Shown piece by piece: positions 9,666-19,800 of a DNA stretch of 64,000 nt. How positions within the stretch are numbered: position 1 is the stretch's first letter; each line of letters opens with the position of its first letter. The stretch lies in assembly GCA_021234155.1 (NCBI GenBank), contig JAJEKV010000577.1:78171-142170 (forward strand). The letters are read 5' to 3'. Origin of the DNA: Isoetes taiwanensis (Eukaryota > Streptophyta > Lycopodiopsida > Isoetales > Isoetaceae). A program made the position numbers and the translations under genes. The notes under the pieces are model-generated. The model searched no databases. It had not been told where the DNA came from and saw only the letters and a list, made by a program, of their open reading frames with translations.

Positions 9666-9903
9666 CATCGTCCCATCCACTGGATAGGTAAGGTGTAACT
9701 CCGGTATGCCAAATCGGCATTTGAATGCCATCTGGACCTATAATCTGTACCTCCATTCCTTTGGGCAGCACCTGCCATGTAAACCCATCTTGTATTCAGA
9801 GCATGTGCCACCCAAAGGAATAGAGTACAGATTATAGGTTGATAACATTCAAATCTCAATTTGGCGTGCGGGTTATCTTACCTATAAATTGGGTGGGACG
9901 ATG
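9666..9903. ncRNA. Foldback HP5, the best-paired of the cluster (about 110-bp arms)
   Basis: The arms are 9666-9780 and 9801-9903. ACCTATAATCTGTAC and ATTCCTTTGGG are perfectly paired and separated by a small irregularity. The lower stem includes CATCGTCCCA, ATAGGTAAG and GCCAAAT..ATTTGAATG pairs. The loop is about 20 nt. Long near-perfect pairing over more than 21 nt is what a plant DCL substrate would show. No conserved plant miRNA sequence is present. Confidence 0.65.
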
Positions 9904-9952
9904 GGACAGAAATAATGGAACACGGTGACACATAATCATTGGAGAGTGGATC

Positions 9953-10121
9953 GTGTATCTAGTGAAATCTCATCTCCGTCAAAGTCGGCTCGATTGATCC
10001 GTGGCCGTTTGACCCCTTGGCATGCGTAGATTACTTCTCATCAGCAAGATTCTGTAGCATGCGAAGGGGCAACCAGCAACGGAAGTCAAACTGGCTTTGG
10101 GGCCGAGGTTTCTCTAGGCAC
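9953..10121. ncRNA. Foldback HP6, duplicate of HP4
   Basis: Arms 9953-10025 and 10057-10121 have the tip CCCCTTGGCATGC against GCATGCGAAGGGG. The left flank (gtggatcgtg), left arm and loop follow HP4 closely. Arm differences from HP4 are partly matched on the other arm (e.g. GGTTG against CAACC). Confidence 0.6.
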
Positions 10122-10126
10122 TTAGG

Positions 10127-10206
10127 TCGAAAGAACCATCATACATGAAAGAACAATCATACATGAAAGAAACATAGAAAGAACCATCATACATGAAAGA
10201 ACCATT
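10127..10206. repeat. 18-bp short tandem repeat
   Basis: gaaagaaccatcatacat and close variants repeat about five times directly after the last foldback. Confidence 0.8.
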
Positions 10207-10249
10207 ATTAATAGTGCCAGGGACGGTTACAATAATTTGAAAATCCTCA

Positions 10250-10960
10250 TGCGGTTACAATAGCATAAAAGGAAGAGCAAAATAGAAAAAAAAAAGAGAA
10301 GGAAAAAAAAGGAAAAAAGGAGGGGGGAGGAAAAAAGGTGAAGAAAGGGGAAAAGAGGAGCGAAAAAAGAGAGCATGAAAAAATAGAAGAGAAAAGGGAC
10401 ATGGCAAAAAAAGGGAAGAGGGAAAAGGGTGAGGAAAGGGGAAACCTAAGGAAAAATGGACATGGAAAAAAGGGAAAGGGAAAGAGGGAAAAGAAAAAGG
10501 AGGGGGGGGAAAAGGAAGGGAAAAGGGCACTAGAAAAAAAGGAAGACTGAAGGGCTGGGCAAAAGAGGAAAAGGGAAGGGAAAAGGGGAAAAAGAAAAGG
10601 TGGGGAGAAGGAAAGGGAAAAGGGAAGGGAAAGGAAAGGGGAAATAAAGGAAAACTTAGAAAGAAGGGCACGAGGAAAATGGGAAGAGGGAAATGGGAAA
10701 AGAGAGGGGGAAAGGGCACAAGGAAAGGGAAAAAGGGCAACCACAAATTGGAGAAAAGGGAAGGAAAAATAGAAAAAGGAAAAATGGGAAGCGTAGAAAC
10801 AAAGAAGAAAAAAGAGGAAATGGAATAATGGAAAAAAGAAAAAAGTAAATTGAAAAATGTAAAAAGGGAAAAGTGGCAAGGGGGAAATAGGAAAAAAAAA
10901 TAGTAGACAAAGGCAAAATTAAAAAGGAAAACGGAAAAGATAAGGGGAAGTGTGAAATGT
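10250..10960. repeat. Polypurine (G+A) tract 1
   Basis: About 700 bp of the plus strand is nearly pure purine, made of irregular ggaaaaggg-type runs. Long open frames on the complementary strand (Phe/Pro/Ser/Leu repeats) are a consequence of composition, not genes. Such tracts can form triplexes and are error-prone in sequencing. Confidence 0.9.
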
Positions 10961-11044
10961 GGTCGAATGCTCTTGATTATCCAATTTTAAAAACAAGAAT
11001 CCATTTAACAATTGCTCCAATATGTCATTCACAGTTTCTAGCTA

Positions 11045-11073
11045 TGCCCAGCAACGCTGGGCACTGTTACTAG
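11045..11073 (+). mobile_element. Helitron 3' terminus (copy 2)
   Basis: The hairpin TGCCCAGC-AAC-GCTGGGCA (11045-11063) is followed by CTAG at 11070-11073. The next base is T, within tgtaaaagtta of the tRNA array unit. An uninterrupted unit reads actatgtaaaag here, so the insertion fits the A^T target of Helitrons. Everything to the left, possibly including the polypurine tract, would be Helitron cargo. The 5' end was not found. Confidence 0.75.
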
Positions 11074-11206
11074 TGTAAAAGTTAATCCAATAGTACCTTT
11101 TTGTCTATGAAAGATCTTCAGTGCTACTCCATAATTCTTTGGAATAGCTTCGATGATAAGGTTTTATCGACAACAGGACTTGATGATCGTAGATCAACGC
11201 TAATAG

Positions 11207-11280
11207 GGCTGCATAGCGCAGTGGATTAGCGCGTTTGACTTTGGATCAATAGGTTGTGGGTTCAATTCCCACTGTAGTCA
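11207..11280 (+). tRNA. tRNA-Arg-like, anticodon TTG variant
   Basis: 74 nt with GGCTGCA/TGTAGTC acceptor arms, an intact D arm (TAGCGCAGTGGATTAGCGC), B box GGTTCAATTCC and discriminator A. The anticodon loop reads CTTTGGA, so the anticodon is TTG where the array consensus is TCG. This is a CpG->TpG change inside the anticodon. With TTG it would read Gln codons, but the body is tRNA-Arg. It may be a dead copy. Confidence 0.7.
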
Positions 11281-11336
11281 ATATGGCAACAACATTCTAA
11301 GATCCTTGCAATCTATGCATAAAAATACAACTACTA

Positions 11337-11417
11337 TGTTGAGAATGGGATTTGAACCCATGCCCTTTCGGACCAGAACCTTAATCTGGCGCCTTAGACC
11401 AACTCGGCCATCTCAAC
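11337..11417 (-). tRNA. tRNA-Leu(AAG), intact
   Basis: 81 nt and a perfect cloverleaf: acceptor GTTGAGA/TCTCAAC, A box TGGCCGAGTTGG, anticodon stem CCAGA/TCTGG with loop TTAAGGT (anticodon AAG), long variable arm, B box GGTTCAAATCC, discriminator A. A TTTTT Pol III terminator lies about 15 nt downstream on the minus strand. CAA lies just upstream, as is usual for plant tRNA genes. Confidence 0.95.
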
Positions 11418-11563
11418 ATAATTGCACTATGTAAAAGTCAAACCAATAGTACCCAGATGTCTATGCAAGATCTTCAGTGCTACTCCATAATTCTTTGGAA
11501 TAGCTTCGCTGATAAGCTTTTATCGACAACAGGACTTGATGGTAGATCAACACTAATAGGGCT

Positions 11564-11638
11564 GCATAGTGCGATTCTTTGGATTAAGCGTTTGACTTCG
11601 GATCAAAAGGTCGTGGGTTCAATTCCCACTGTGGTCAA
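11564..11638 (+). tRNA. tRNA-Arg(TCG), D arm damaged
   Basis: The anticodon loop CTTCGGA and the T arm are normal, but the D arm reads tagtgcgattctttggatt in place of tagcgcagtggatt. Transcription could initiate poorly because the A box is broken. Confidence 0.6.
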
Positions 11639-11693
11639 TATGGCAACAACATTCTAAGATCCGTGCAATCTATGCATAAAAATACAACTACTA

Positions 11694-11774
11694 TGTTGAG
11701 AATGGGATTTGAACCCATGCCCTTTCGGACCAAAACCTTAATCTGGCGCCTTAGACCAACTCGGCCATCTCAAC
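11694..11774 (-). tRNA. tRNA-Leu(AAG), near-intact
   Basis: 81 nt, identical to the copy at 11337-11417 except TTTGG for TCTGG in the 3' anticodon stem, which keeps a G.U pair. A and B boxes are intact and TTTTT follows downstream. Confidence 0.9.
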
Positions 11775-11783
11775 ATAATTGCA

Positions 11784-11812
11784 CTAGTAACGGTGCCCAG
11801 CGTTGCTGGGAC
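11784..11812 (-). mobile_element. Helitron 3' terminus (copy 3, inverted)
   Basis: Read on the minus strand, the hairpin GCTGGG(t)..GCCCAGC family end leads to CTAG (11784-11787), adjoining tgcaattatg of the array. The right half of the hairpin has one extra base (gctgggaca). The Helitron body extends to higher coordinates and includes the minisatellite at 11878-12250. Its 5' end was not found before the array resumes near 14 kb. Confidence 0.7.
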
Positions 11813-11877
11813 ACCACAATTTACCTTAAACAAAACCACCACACACACATCGTAATCCATCTAATAAACACCAGATA

Positions 11878-12250
11878 GTTTGCCCTTCTATCCATTCAAC
11901 TTTAGTTTGCCCTTCTATCCATTCAACTCAACGTTGCTTCTCTTTGCATCTCAAAAGTCTATTATTTTCTGTGTCATCACCGGCCGGTTTGCCCTTTTAT
12001 CCGTTCAACTAAGCATCTCAAAAGTCTATTATTTTCTGTCTCATCACCGGCCCGGTTTGCCCTTTTATCCGTTCAACTAAACATTGCTTCTCCTGCATCT
12101 CAAAAGGTCTGTGTCGTCACCCCGGCTCGATTTGCCCTTTTATCCATTTAACTAATGACTCGGACTTTTGCCCTTTTATCCATTTAACTAAACATTCCTT
12201 CTCCTCGCATCTCAAAGTCTATTATTTTTCTGTCTCGTCACCGGCTCAAG
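11878..12250. repeat. Minisatellite, about 60-85-bp unit, 5-6 copies
   Basis: The unit contains tttgcccttttatcc, gttcaactaa, catctcaaaagtctattatt and tctgtctcatcaccggc. Copies vary in length, some lacking the middle block. It lies just inside the inverted Helitron end. Helitrons often carry subterminal minisatellites. Confidence 0.8.
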
Positions 12251-13929
12251 GGTCAATTGCTTTCACGTTCCTCATCGGCTCTAGTAGAGATAAGTCCCAA
12301 GGAATAGACATCCATTTTTTTATCGACCACTTTGGGTATATCCTAATTGCCTTTGTGGCAACATGACATTTTTAAATTCAAAAATCAATAAAGCGGATCA
12401 TTATTGTTTGAGACAACAACATTTTCTTGGAAACATGGAGCTCAGAGGATTGAACCTCGGTTTAACCATTATCTCTAACAATATAACAATACAATCACAA
12501 AGTATAACGCGATTATAACACAATAAGTTCCCTATAAAAGCCCTATCACTTTCCTATCATTATGGCATAGATATCAGCAGACCAAGCGCGGTAAAAGCTG
12601 CTCTAAACTTCGGTTAAAACCGCATGAACTTCGTTCATGTTTTATCTGCTACAAATTCAACCAAAGTTCTAGTACAATTAGAGCACTCTTCATTAAACTC
12701 CAAGGCAATAGTGTGCAGAATCAATGCATGAGTAATAAACATAGATCTAGAATCACATGTGCTATTATATGTGCTACAACGCCAAAACCATGCAATTTTC
12801 GATTCCATCTACCCCAAAAGCAAACTATGTATTTTGTGTTCTAAAGCAAACTATATTTTCCTTAATGATATGTATGTAGCTTATGAGACTGCACATAATG
12901 GAGCTACATTTACATGCGTGGTAAGATTTTGAGAGAGAAAAACAAAAGTCAGCATTTGCCCACGGTTAATATAAACTCCATCAAGCCCGATACCCTAAAA
13001 AGATAAAATTATGGTTGTTAAGGACACGGAACAAATAACATGTGGATGTTGAGAAGAGATGCTCTTGCAATGGCCAATTCAAGCAGATGACATTGTAAGC
13101 TTTCTAGAGAATGCAAACGAAATCTAATCAACATCATTTGTTAGCTTCCGTTGTCTAAGATGTATCAGAGAATCTACTTTACAAAGCAAATATTGAAGAA
13201 TGTGAATCTAAAAGATTCACACGAGACCCATTATGTGAAGAGGCATGCCATCAAAAGATGCGGCCATCTCAACGACTATATCATCATGATGAACTTCAAT
13301 CTAAAAACGCGATAATCGCTGAAAGAGGATGCAATAGATATATAGATCAGCTACTTCCTTTTTGCGAGTCTTTATTTGTCAAAGCTACTTCCTTTTGTGC
13401 AATTCCAACAACCCAGTTTTTCTAGAATAAAAAAAAGACTTGCAAGCGTGAACAAAACATAAAACATTCACTAAAACATAAAACATAAAACATCATTTCA
13501 GATCTTTGTAACTATATCCTAAAACTCATTGTTTTCTTAATGAGTTGGGAAACATGTGATGCCTGACTTACGGAACTCGGGTTTTGATCTTCAAAGAGGG
13601 ACAACATGACACAGCTATGGCGTCCTTTTCGACTCTTTTGAGAATTTTAAAGCATGAATATTAAAGGCGAGAGCCAAACCCAATCATTTCGACCAACATA
13701 AGCATCTTAGATCTCTTTGAAGATGACCAGGACATCAGATTCTTTGGATTTTGTATTTACACGGTTGATATGCGGTGCTACACGGAAAAAGGAATAAAGC
13801 AAATTGAGGAGTTGGCGCCATAGTTAAAGCAAACATCGGTTTAGATCGATTTGAAGTCTTAGGACGAGGGCAAAGTTCGGCATCACCATTTGCTATAACA
13901 ATTCCGGCTATCTCGTGTCCGCAACCATG
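12251..13929. other. AT-rich sequence, no gene recognised
   Basis: It is probably the interior of the inverted Helitron. A small perfect hairpin, CATGAAC-ttc-GTTCATG, lies at 12623-12639. Open frames near 13735-14177 are short and unconvincing. Confidence 0.35.
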
Positions 13930-14320
13930 CGTTTCTACCAAAGGGCCATGTTGGGCGGCAAAGCTCTTCTAGGGTTTGCAAGCCATAGCGTGCTGCAACC
14001 CTGCACTCTATGCATAAAAACGCGACGAGGACCGGATCGAACCATAGCCCGATCGGAGTGAAGGAAGCCCAAAGGCAACATGTGCATTAAATAGAAGCTA
14101 AAGAAACCCTTAAGGTTTGATTCATTCTTTGGAATCCGTGAAGATTCATCAACAACGACTTGATGGTAGATCAACACGATTGAAGAAGAAACTTTAAAGA
14201 GAGGTAAGTTGCAAGAAAAGGTGGGGATGATGCCAACATTCTAAGCATGAATGAAGAATGGGATTAAAACCCAAATTAGGGCGTGGTCCATTACACAACA
14301 TTATAATATAAGATATGTAA
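13930..14320. repeat. Diverged edge of tRNA array
   Basis: Recognisable but strongly altered unit pieces: cattctttggaat, cttgatggtagatcaacac, ctatgcataaaaa, gaatgggatt. The junction repeat copy 2 (14271-14314) separates it from better-preserved units. Confidence 0.6.
14271..14314 (+). repeat. Dispersed junction repeat, copy 2
   Basis: Nearly identical to 5454-5497 and joined directly to a tRNA array unit (atgtaaaagttaaacc), which marks a duplication or insertion breakpoint. Confidence 0.7.
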
Positions 14321-15893
14321 AAGTTAAACCAATAGTACGGTTTGCAAGATTTTGATGCTACTCCATAATTCTTTGGAATAGTCGATGATAAGCTTTTATC
14401 AACAACATGACTTGATGGTAGATCAACACTAATAGGCTGCATATAGCGCAGATGGATTAAGCGCGTTTGACTTCAGATCAAAAGGTCGTGGGTTCAATTC
14501 CCCTTATGGTCAATATGGCAACAACATTCTAAGATCCGCTTCTTGCAATCTATGCATAAAAATACAACTACTATGTTGAGAATGGTATTTGAACCCATGC
14601 CCTTTTCGGACCGTTTGAAAAACCTCAAATCTAGCGCCTTAAACCAACTTCGGCCATCTCAAAATAATTGCATTATGTAAAAGTTAATCCAATAGAACCT
14701 TTTTGTCTATGAAAGATCTTCAATGCTACTCCATAATTCTTTGGAATAGCTTCGATGATAAGCTTTTATCGACAACGGGACTTGATGGTAGATCAACACT
14801 AATAGGGTGACAGCATAGCGATGGATTAGGTTCAATTTTGACTTCAGATCAAAAAAGGTCGGGTTCAATTCCTTTCAAATGGGATTTCGTGGTTAATATG
14901 GCAACAACATTCTAAGATCCGTGCAATCTATGCATGGTAAAAAATACAACTACTATGTTGAGAATGGGATTTGAACCCATGCCCAAGGGACGAGAACCTT
15001 AATCCGCGCCTTAGACCAACTGAAAAAAAACTTTCGGCCATCTCAAAATAATTGCACTATGTAAAAGTTAAACCAATAGTACCCGGTGTCTATGCAAGAT
15101 CTTGAGTGCTACTCCATAATTCTTTGGAATAGCTTCATAAACTTTTATCGAACAACAGGACTTGATGGTAGATCAACACTAATAGGGCTGCATAGAAGGA
15201 TGATGGATTAAGCGTTTGACTTAGGATCAAAAGGTCGTGGGTTCAATTTCCACTATGGTGAATATGGCAACAACATTCTAAGATCCGTGCAATCTATGCA
15301 TAAAATACAACTACTATGTTGAGAATGGGATTTGAACTCATGCCCTTTCGAACCAAAACCTTAATTGGGGGCCTTAGACCAAACTTCGGCCATCTCAACA
15401 TAATTGCACTATGTAAAAGTTAAACCAATAGTACCCGTGTCTATGCAAGATTTTGATTGCTACTCCATAATTCTTTGGAATAGCTTCAGCGATAAGCTTT
15501 TATCGACAATAGGACTTGATGGTAGATCAACACTAATAGGGCTGCATAGCGCAATGGATTAGTAGCGTTTGACTTGGATCAAAAGGTGGGTGGGTTCAAT
15601 TCCCCTTTGTGGTCAATATGGCAACAACATTCTAAGATCCGTGCAATCGATACATAAAAATACAACTACTATGTTGAGAATGGGATTTGAAGCCATGCCC
15701 TTTCGGACCAGAACCTGAATCTGGCGCCTTAGACCAACTCGGCCATCTCAACATAATTGCATCATGTAAAGTTAGTCCAATAGTACCCTTGTGTCTATGC
15801 AAGGTCTTGAGTGCTACTCCATAATTCTTTGGAATAGCTTCGATGATAAGGTTTTATCGACAACAGGACTTGATGGTAGATCAACACTAATAG

Positions 15894-15967
15894 GGCTGCA
15901 TAGCGCAGTGGATTAGCGCGTTTGACTTCGGATCAAAAGGTCGTGGGTTCAATTCCCACTGTGGTCA
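15894..15967 (+). tRNA. tRNA-Arg(TCG), intact
   Basis: 74 nt. D arm TAGCGCAGTGGATTAGCGC, anticodon stem TTTGA/TCAAA with loop CTTCGGA (anticodon TCG, reading CGA), T arm GTGGG-TTCAATT-CCCAC, discriminator A. The acceptor stem GGCTGCA/TGTGGTC holds only through G.U wobbles. No T run of four or more follows within about 60 bp. atCAACActaat precedes the gene. Confidence 0.9.
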
Positions 15968-16868
15968 ATATGGCAAAAACATCCTAAGATCCGTGCAATT
16001 TATGCATAAAAATACAACTACTATGTTCAGAATGGGATTTAAACCCATGCCCTTTCGGACGGAACCTTCCTTAACGGCGCTTTAGACCAACTCGGCCATC
16101 TCAACATAATTGCACTATGTAAAAGTTAAACCAATAGTACCCTAGTGTCTATGAAATGTTCCATAATGGGATTTAAACCCATGCCCTTTCGGACTAATAG
16201 AACCTTAATCGGGCGCCTTTAGACCAACTTCGGCCATCTCAACATAATTGCACTATGTAAAAGTTAAACCAATAGTACCCTAGTGTCTATGCAAGATCTT
16301 GATGCTACTCCATAATTCTTTGGAATAGCTTCGCTGATAAGCTTTTATCGACAACAGGACTTGATGGTAGATCAACACTAATAGGGAGCGCATAGCGGTG
16401 GATTAGCGTGTTTGACTTTGGATCAAAAGGTCGTGGGTTCAATTCCCACCGTGTGGTGAATATGGCAACAACATTCTAAGATCAAATTGCAATCTATGCA
16501 TAAAAATACAACTACTATGTTGAGAATGTAATTTGAACCCATGCCCTTTCGGACACAGAACCTTAATGTGGCGCCTTAGACCAACTCGGCCATCTCAACA
16601 TAATTGCACTATGTAAAAGTTAAACCAATAGGACCCTCGTGTCTATGCAAGATCTTCAGTGCTACTCCATAATTCTTTGGAATAGCTTCGATGATAAGGT
16701 TTTATCGACAACAGGACTTGATGGTATATCAACACTAATAGGGCTGCATAGCGCAGTGGATTAGAGCGTTTGACTTCGGATCAAAAGGTCGTGGGTTCAA
16801 TTTCGCGGGTCAATATGGCAACAACATTCTAAGATCCGTGCAATCTATACATAAAAATACAACTACTA

Positions 16869-16949
16869 TGTTGAGAATGGGATTTGAACCCATGCCCTTT
16901 CGGACCAGAACCTTAATCTGGCGCCTTAGACCAACTCGGCCATCTCAAT
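16869..16949 (-). tRNA. tRNA-Leu(AAG), near-intact
   Basis: 81 nt. Matches the consensus except the first base (G1 to A), which weakens the terminal acceptor pair. A and B boxes, anticodon AAG and the anticodon stem are intact. Confidence 0.85.
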
Positions 16950-17260
16950 ATAATTGCACTATGTAAAAGTTAAACCAATAGTACCCTGGTATCTATGCAA
17001 GATCTTGATGCTACTCCATAATTCTTTGGAATAGCCTTCATTGATAAGCTTTTATCGACGAGGACTTGATGGTAGATCAACACTAATAGGGTACATAGCC
17101 TTGATGGATAAGCGTGTTTGACTTCGGATCAAAAGGTGGGTGGGTTCAATTCCCCACTTCGTGGTCAATATGGCAACAACATTCTAAGATGTGACGTTCG
17201 GTATGATAAAACGGTCATACTATGTTATGGGATTTGAACCCATGCCTTCCGCCACGCTTA

Positions 17261-17740
17261 ATCTGGTGCCTTAGACCATTCCAAGTGGCATTATGTAAAA
17301 TGTTGCCGTACGTCTATGCAAGATCTTGATGCTACTCCATAATTCTTTGGAATGGCCCAGCGATAGGGGCAATTCGAGCAAGGGTCAACACTTATTAATG
17401 TGCGACTTTAGACGCGTTTAACCAATACATGGGTTCAAGGGTCATGGAAACCCTAACCTAAGATCCGTGATAGCTATACATAAGGCCAACCAAAGAATAA
17501 TTTTCCCTTTTTCGGACCCACGGACCTTAGACCAACTTCCGCCATCTCAACATAATTGCACTATGAGTCAATCCGGATGCTCCCAAGATCTGCTGAGCAC
17601 TCTAGCTCGTCGATTTCCTTTTCAAAATTCGTGGGTTCAATCCCCAAGCAAGACGGACATGGACGATTCGGATCAAGAACTACTAAGCCGAGGATGGGTA
17701 TTTGAACCATCAATTCAATAGCCCTAATCCGCCTTTCGGC
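17261..17740. repeat. Diverged tRNA array edge (right)
   Basis: Scattered unit pieces with heavy substitution, then acttattaatgtgcgac and the tail gccctaatccgcc. The same diverged block recurs at 26660-27190, so the divergence predates duplication of the module. Confidence 0.65.
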
Positions 17741-18356
17741 ATCTTATATATTATAATGTTATAGCATGGTGTGTCTTCAATGGAGCCCTAGATCTTTTGG
17801 ACGATCATGGATTTGATTGACCAACGGTGGAGATGATGTGCGTGTCTTCAACTAAAGTTTCATCTTGACAATGGCTCCAATATGATTAACTCAATCCAGC
17901 AATGAATACATGCGATGAAAGGGAAAAGGGAAAAAGGAAAAGGGGAAGGGAAAAGGAGAGAAGGAAAAGGAAAAGTGAGAGAGAAAGGACAAAAGTTAAA
18001 AAAAGGAAACCGGGAAAGGGAGAAATAAGAATATGAAAAATAAAAATGGAAAAGGAAAAATAGAAAACAAAAAGGGGAAGAAGGAAAAGAAACAAAAAGG
18101 GTAAGGAAGGGAAAACAAAAAGAGAAGGAGAAAAGGGAAAAGGGGAAGATAAAATGACCGATGGCCAAAATTCACTCAATCCGATAGTCAAAAAGGGAAA
18201 TCGGAAAAGGAAAAAGAAAAAGGGGAAGGGAAAAAAGGAAGAGGGAAACAAGAAAAAAAATGAAAAAGGAAAAAAAGAAAAGGAAAGAGGGAAAAGGAAA
18301 AAAAGAAGGAAAGAAGAAAAAGGTAAAAAGGGTAAAAGTGAAAAAGAAATGTTATA
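17741..18356. repeat. Boundary block plus polypurine tract 2a
   Basis: A block of about 140 bp (gttatagc, cttcaatggagccctagatc, gacgatcatggatttgattg, gacaatggct) leads into a G+A tract beginning agggaaaagggaaaaagg and containing the island aaaatgaccgatggcc. The same order recurs at 18350, 27200 and 31700. Confidence 0.85.
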
Positions 18357-19800
18357 GCGCAGGTCTTCAATGGAGCCCTAGATCGGACGATCATGGATTT
18401 GATTGATCAAATCGGTGGAGATGATGTGTGCGTGTCTTCAAGGCTAAAGTTTCATCTTGACAATGGCTACTAATATGATTAACCAATCCTTCCGGACCGA
18501 GCGATGAAAGGGAAAAGGGAAAAAGGAAAAGGGGAAGGGAAAAGGAGAGAAGGAAAAGGAAAAGTGAGAGAGAAAGGACAAAGGTTTCTTGATCAGAGGA
18601 AAAAGGAAAGCGGGGAAAAGGGAAAAGGAGAAATAAGAATATGAAAAAATAAAAATGGAAAAGGAAAAAATAGAAAAAAAAAAAGGGGAAGAAGGAAAAG
18701 AAACAAAAAAGGGTAAAGGAAGGGAAAAACAAAAAAGAGAAGGAGAAAAGGGAAAAGGGGAAGATAAAATGACCGATGGCCAAAATTCACTCAATCCGAT
18801 AGTCAAAAAAGGGAAATCGGAATGGGGAAGGGAAAAAAGGAAGAGGGAAATAAAGATAAAGGGAAACAAAAACAAGAAAAAAAAATGGAAAAGGAAAAAA
18901 AGAAAAGGAAAGAGGAAAAAGGAAAAAAAAAGAAGGAAAGGCCAAAAAGGTAAAAAAGGGTAAAAGTGAAAATAGAAATGAAGTGAAAAGAAGTAAAGGA
19001 AAAAACTCCAAAAACTAGGAAGGACGAAAAAGGAATTAGAAAGGATGAAAAAGAAAGATGGGAAAAGGAAAGGAAAAGGAAATAGAAAAGGGGACTGGAA
19101 AAGGAGAGGTCAAAAGGGCAATATGGGAAAAGGGTAAGAAAGTAAGGTGGGAAAAGGACAAAAAAGTTAAGGGAAAATAAGAAAAGGTGGGAAGAAGGGG
19201 ACAAACAAAGCGCATGGGAAAAGTGAAATGGAAAGGACAAAGAAAAAGAGAGGGAGGAAAGGGCAAAAGAGAATCTAGGAAAAGGGCACGAGGAAAAGGG
19301 GAAAAGGGAAAGGGTAGTGGAGAAAGGGTGAAGAAAAAGAGGAAAAGGGAAGCAAAAAGAGCATCTAGAAAAAGGGAGACGAAAAAGATGGAAAAAAGGA
19401 GGAAAAGGGTGGTGGAAAAGTAGAAGAGGCAAAGGGTAAGGAACAAGGAACAGAAAAGGAGGAAGGGGAAAAGGGCATGGGACAAAAGGGAGGAAGAAAA
19501 GAGTGATTAAAGGGGAAAAAGAAAGGGAAAAATAGCATGGGAAAGGGAAAAGTAACAAGAAAAATAGGAAAGGAGAAATTGGAAAGGCAAAAAAAGGGGG
19601 AGGAGGATGGAGAAAGAAGGAAATAGAAAGAGGCACATAAAAAAAGTTGAGAAAAGGGAATAGAAAGAGGCATATGAAAAGGGAAAGGGAAAGGGAAAGA
19701 GAAAATGAAAAGGAAGCGGAAAGGAAAAGGAAAGGGAAAAAGGGCACGGAGAAAAGCGAAAGGGTGGGGAAAGGATGTGAAAGGACAGGGGAATTTTATT
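18357..19800. repeat. Boundary block plus polypurine tract 2b
   Basis: A second, adjacent copy of the boundary block and purine tract, here extended to about 1.3 kb. The extension matches 31.7-33.2 kb including rare words such as catggacacataaaaaag variants. Complementary-strand frames of over 300 codons are low-complexity artefacts. Confidence 0.85.

Larger units (their letters stand above)
11074..11783. repeat. tRNA-Arg/tRNA-Leu array, two units between Helitron ends
   Basis: Two consecutive units of about 350 bp, each with tRNA-Arg on plus and tRNA-Leu on minus. Helitron 3' ends face them from both sides. These units hold the best-preserved tRNA-Leu copies in the window and show how a unit looks when undamaged. 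Confidence 0.9.
14315..17260. repeat. tRNA-Arg(+)/tRNA-Leu(-) tandem array A, about 8 units
   Basis: Units of about 345 bp: spacer with GATAAGCTTTTATC, tRNA-Arg on plus, short spacer, tRNA-Leu on minus. Most copies carry small insertions and deletions. One unit near 16150 is truncated, going from the spacer straight to tRNA-Leu. The right edge grades into diverged units. Confidence 0.9.

Noticed and set aside
10247-10916. Long minus-strand open frames rich in Phe, Pro, Ser and Leu (up to 210 codons), and similar ones at 17860-19750, 23646-24146 and 31360-33517 (up to 324 codons)
   Set aside because: They are the complement of near-pure purine tracts, where stop codons cannot occur in one strand by composition. 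No start context, domain or codon pattern supports them.
11074-17260. Organellar origin of the tRNA genes
   Set aside because: tRNA-Leu(AAG) and tRNA-Arg(UCG) with these bodies are nuclear types. Neither flanks nor spacers resemble plastid or mitochondrial gene clusters.
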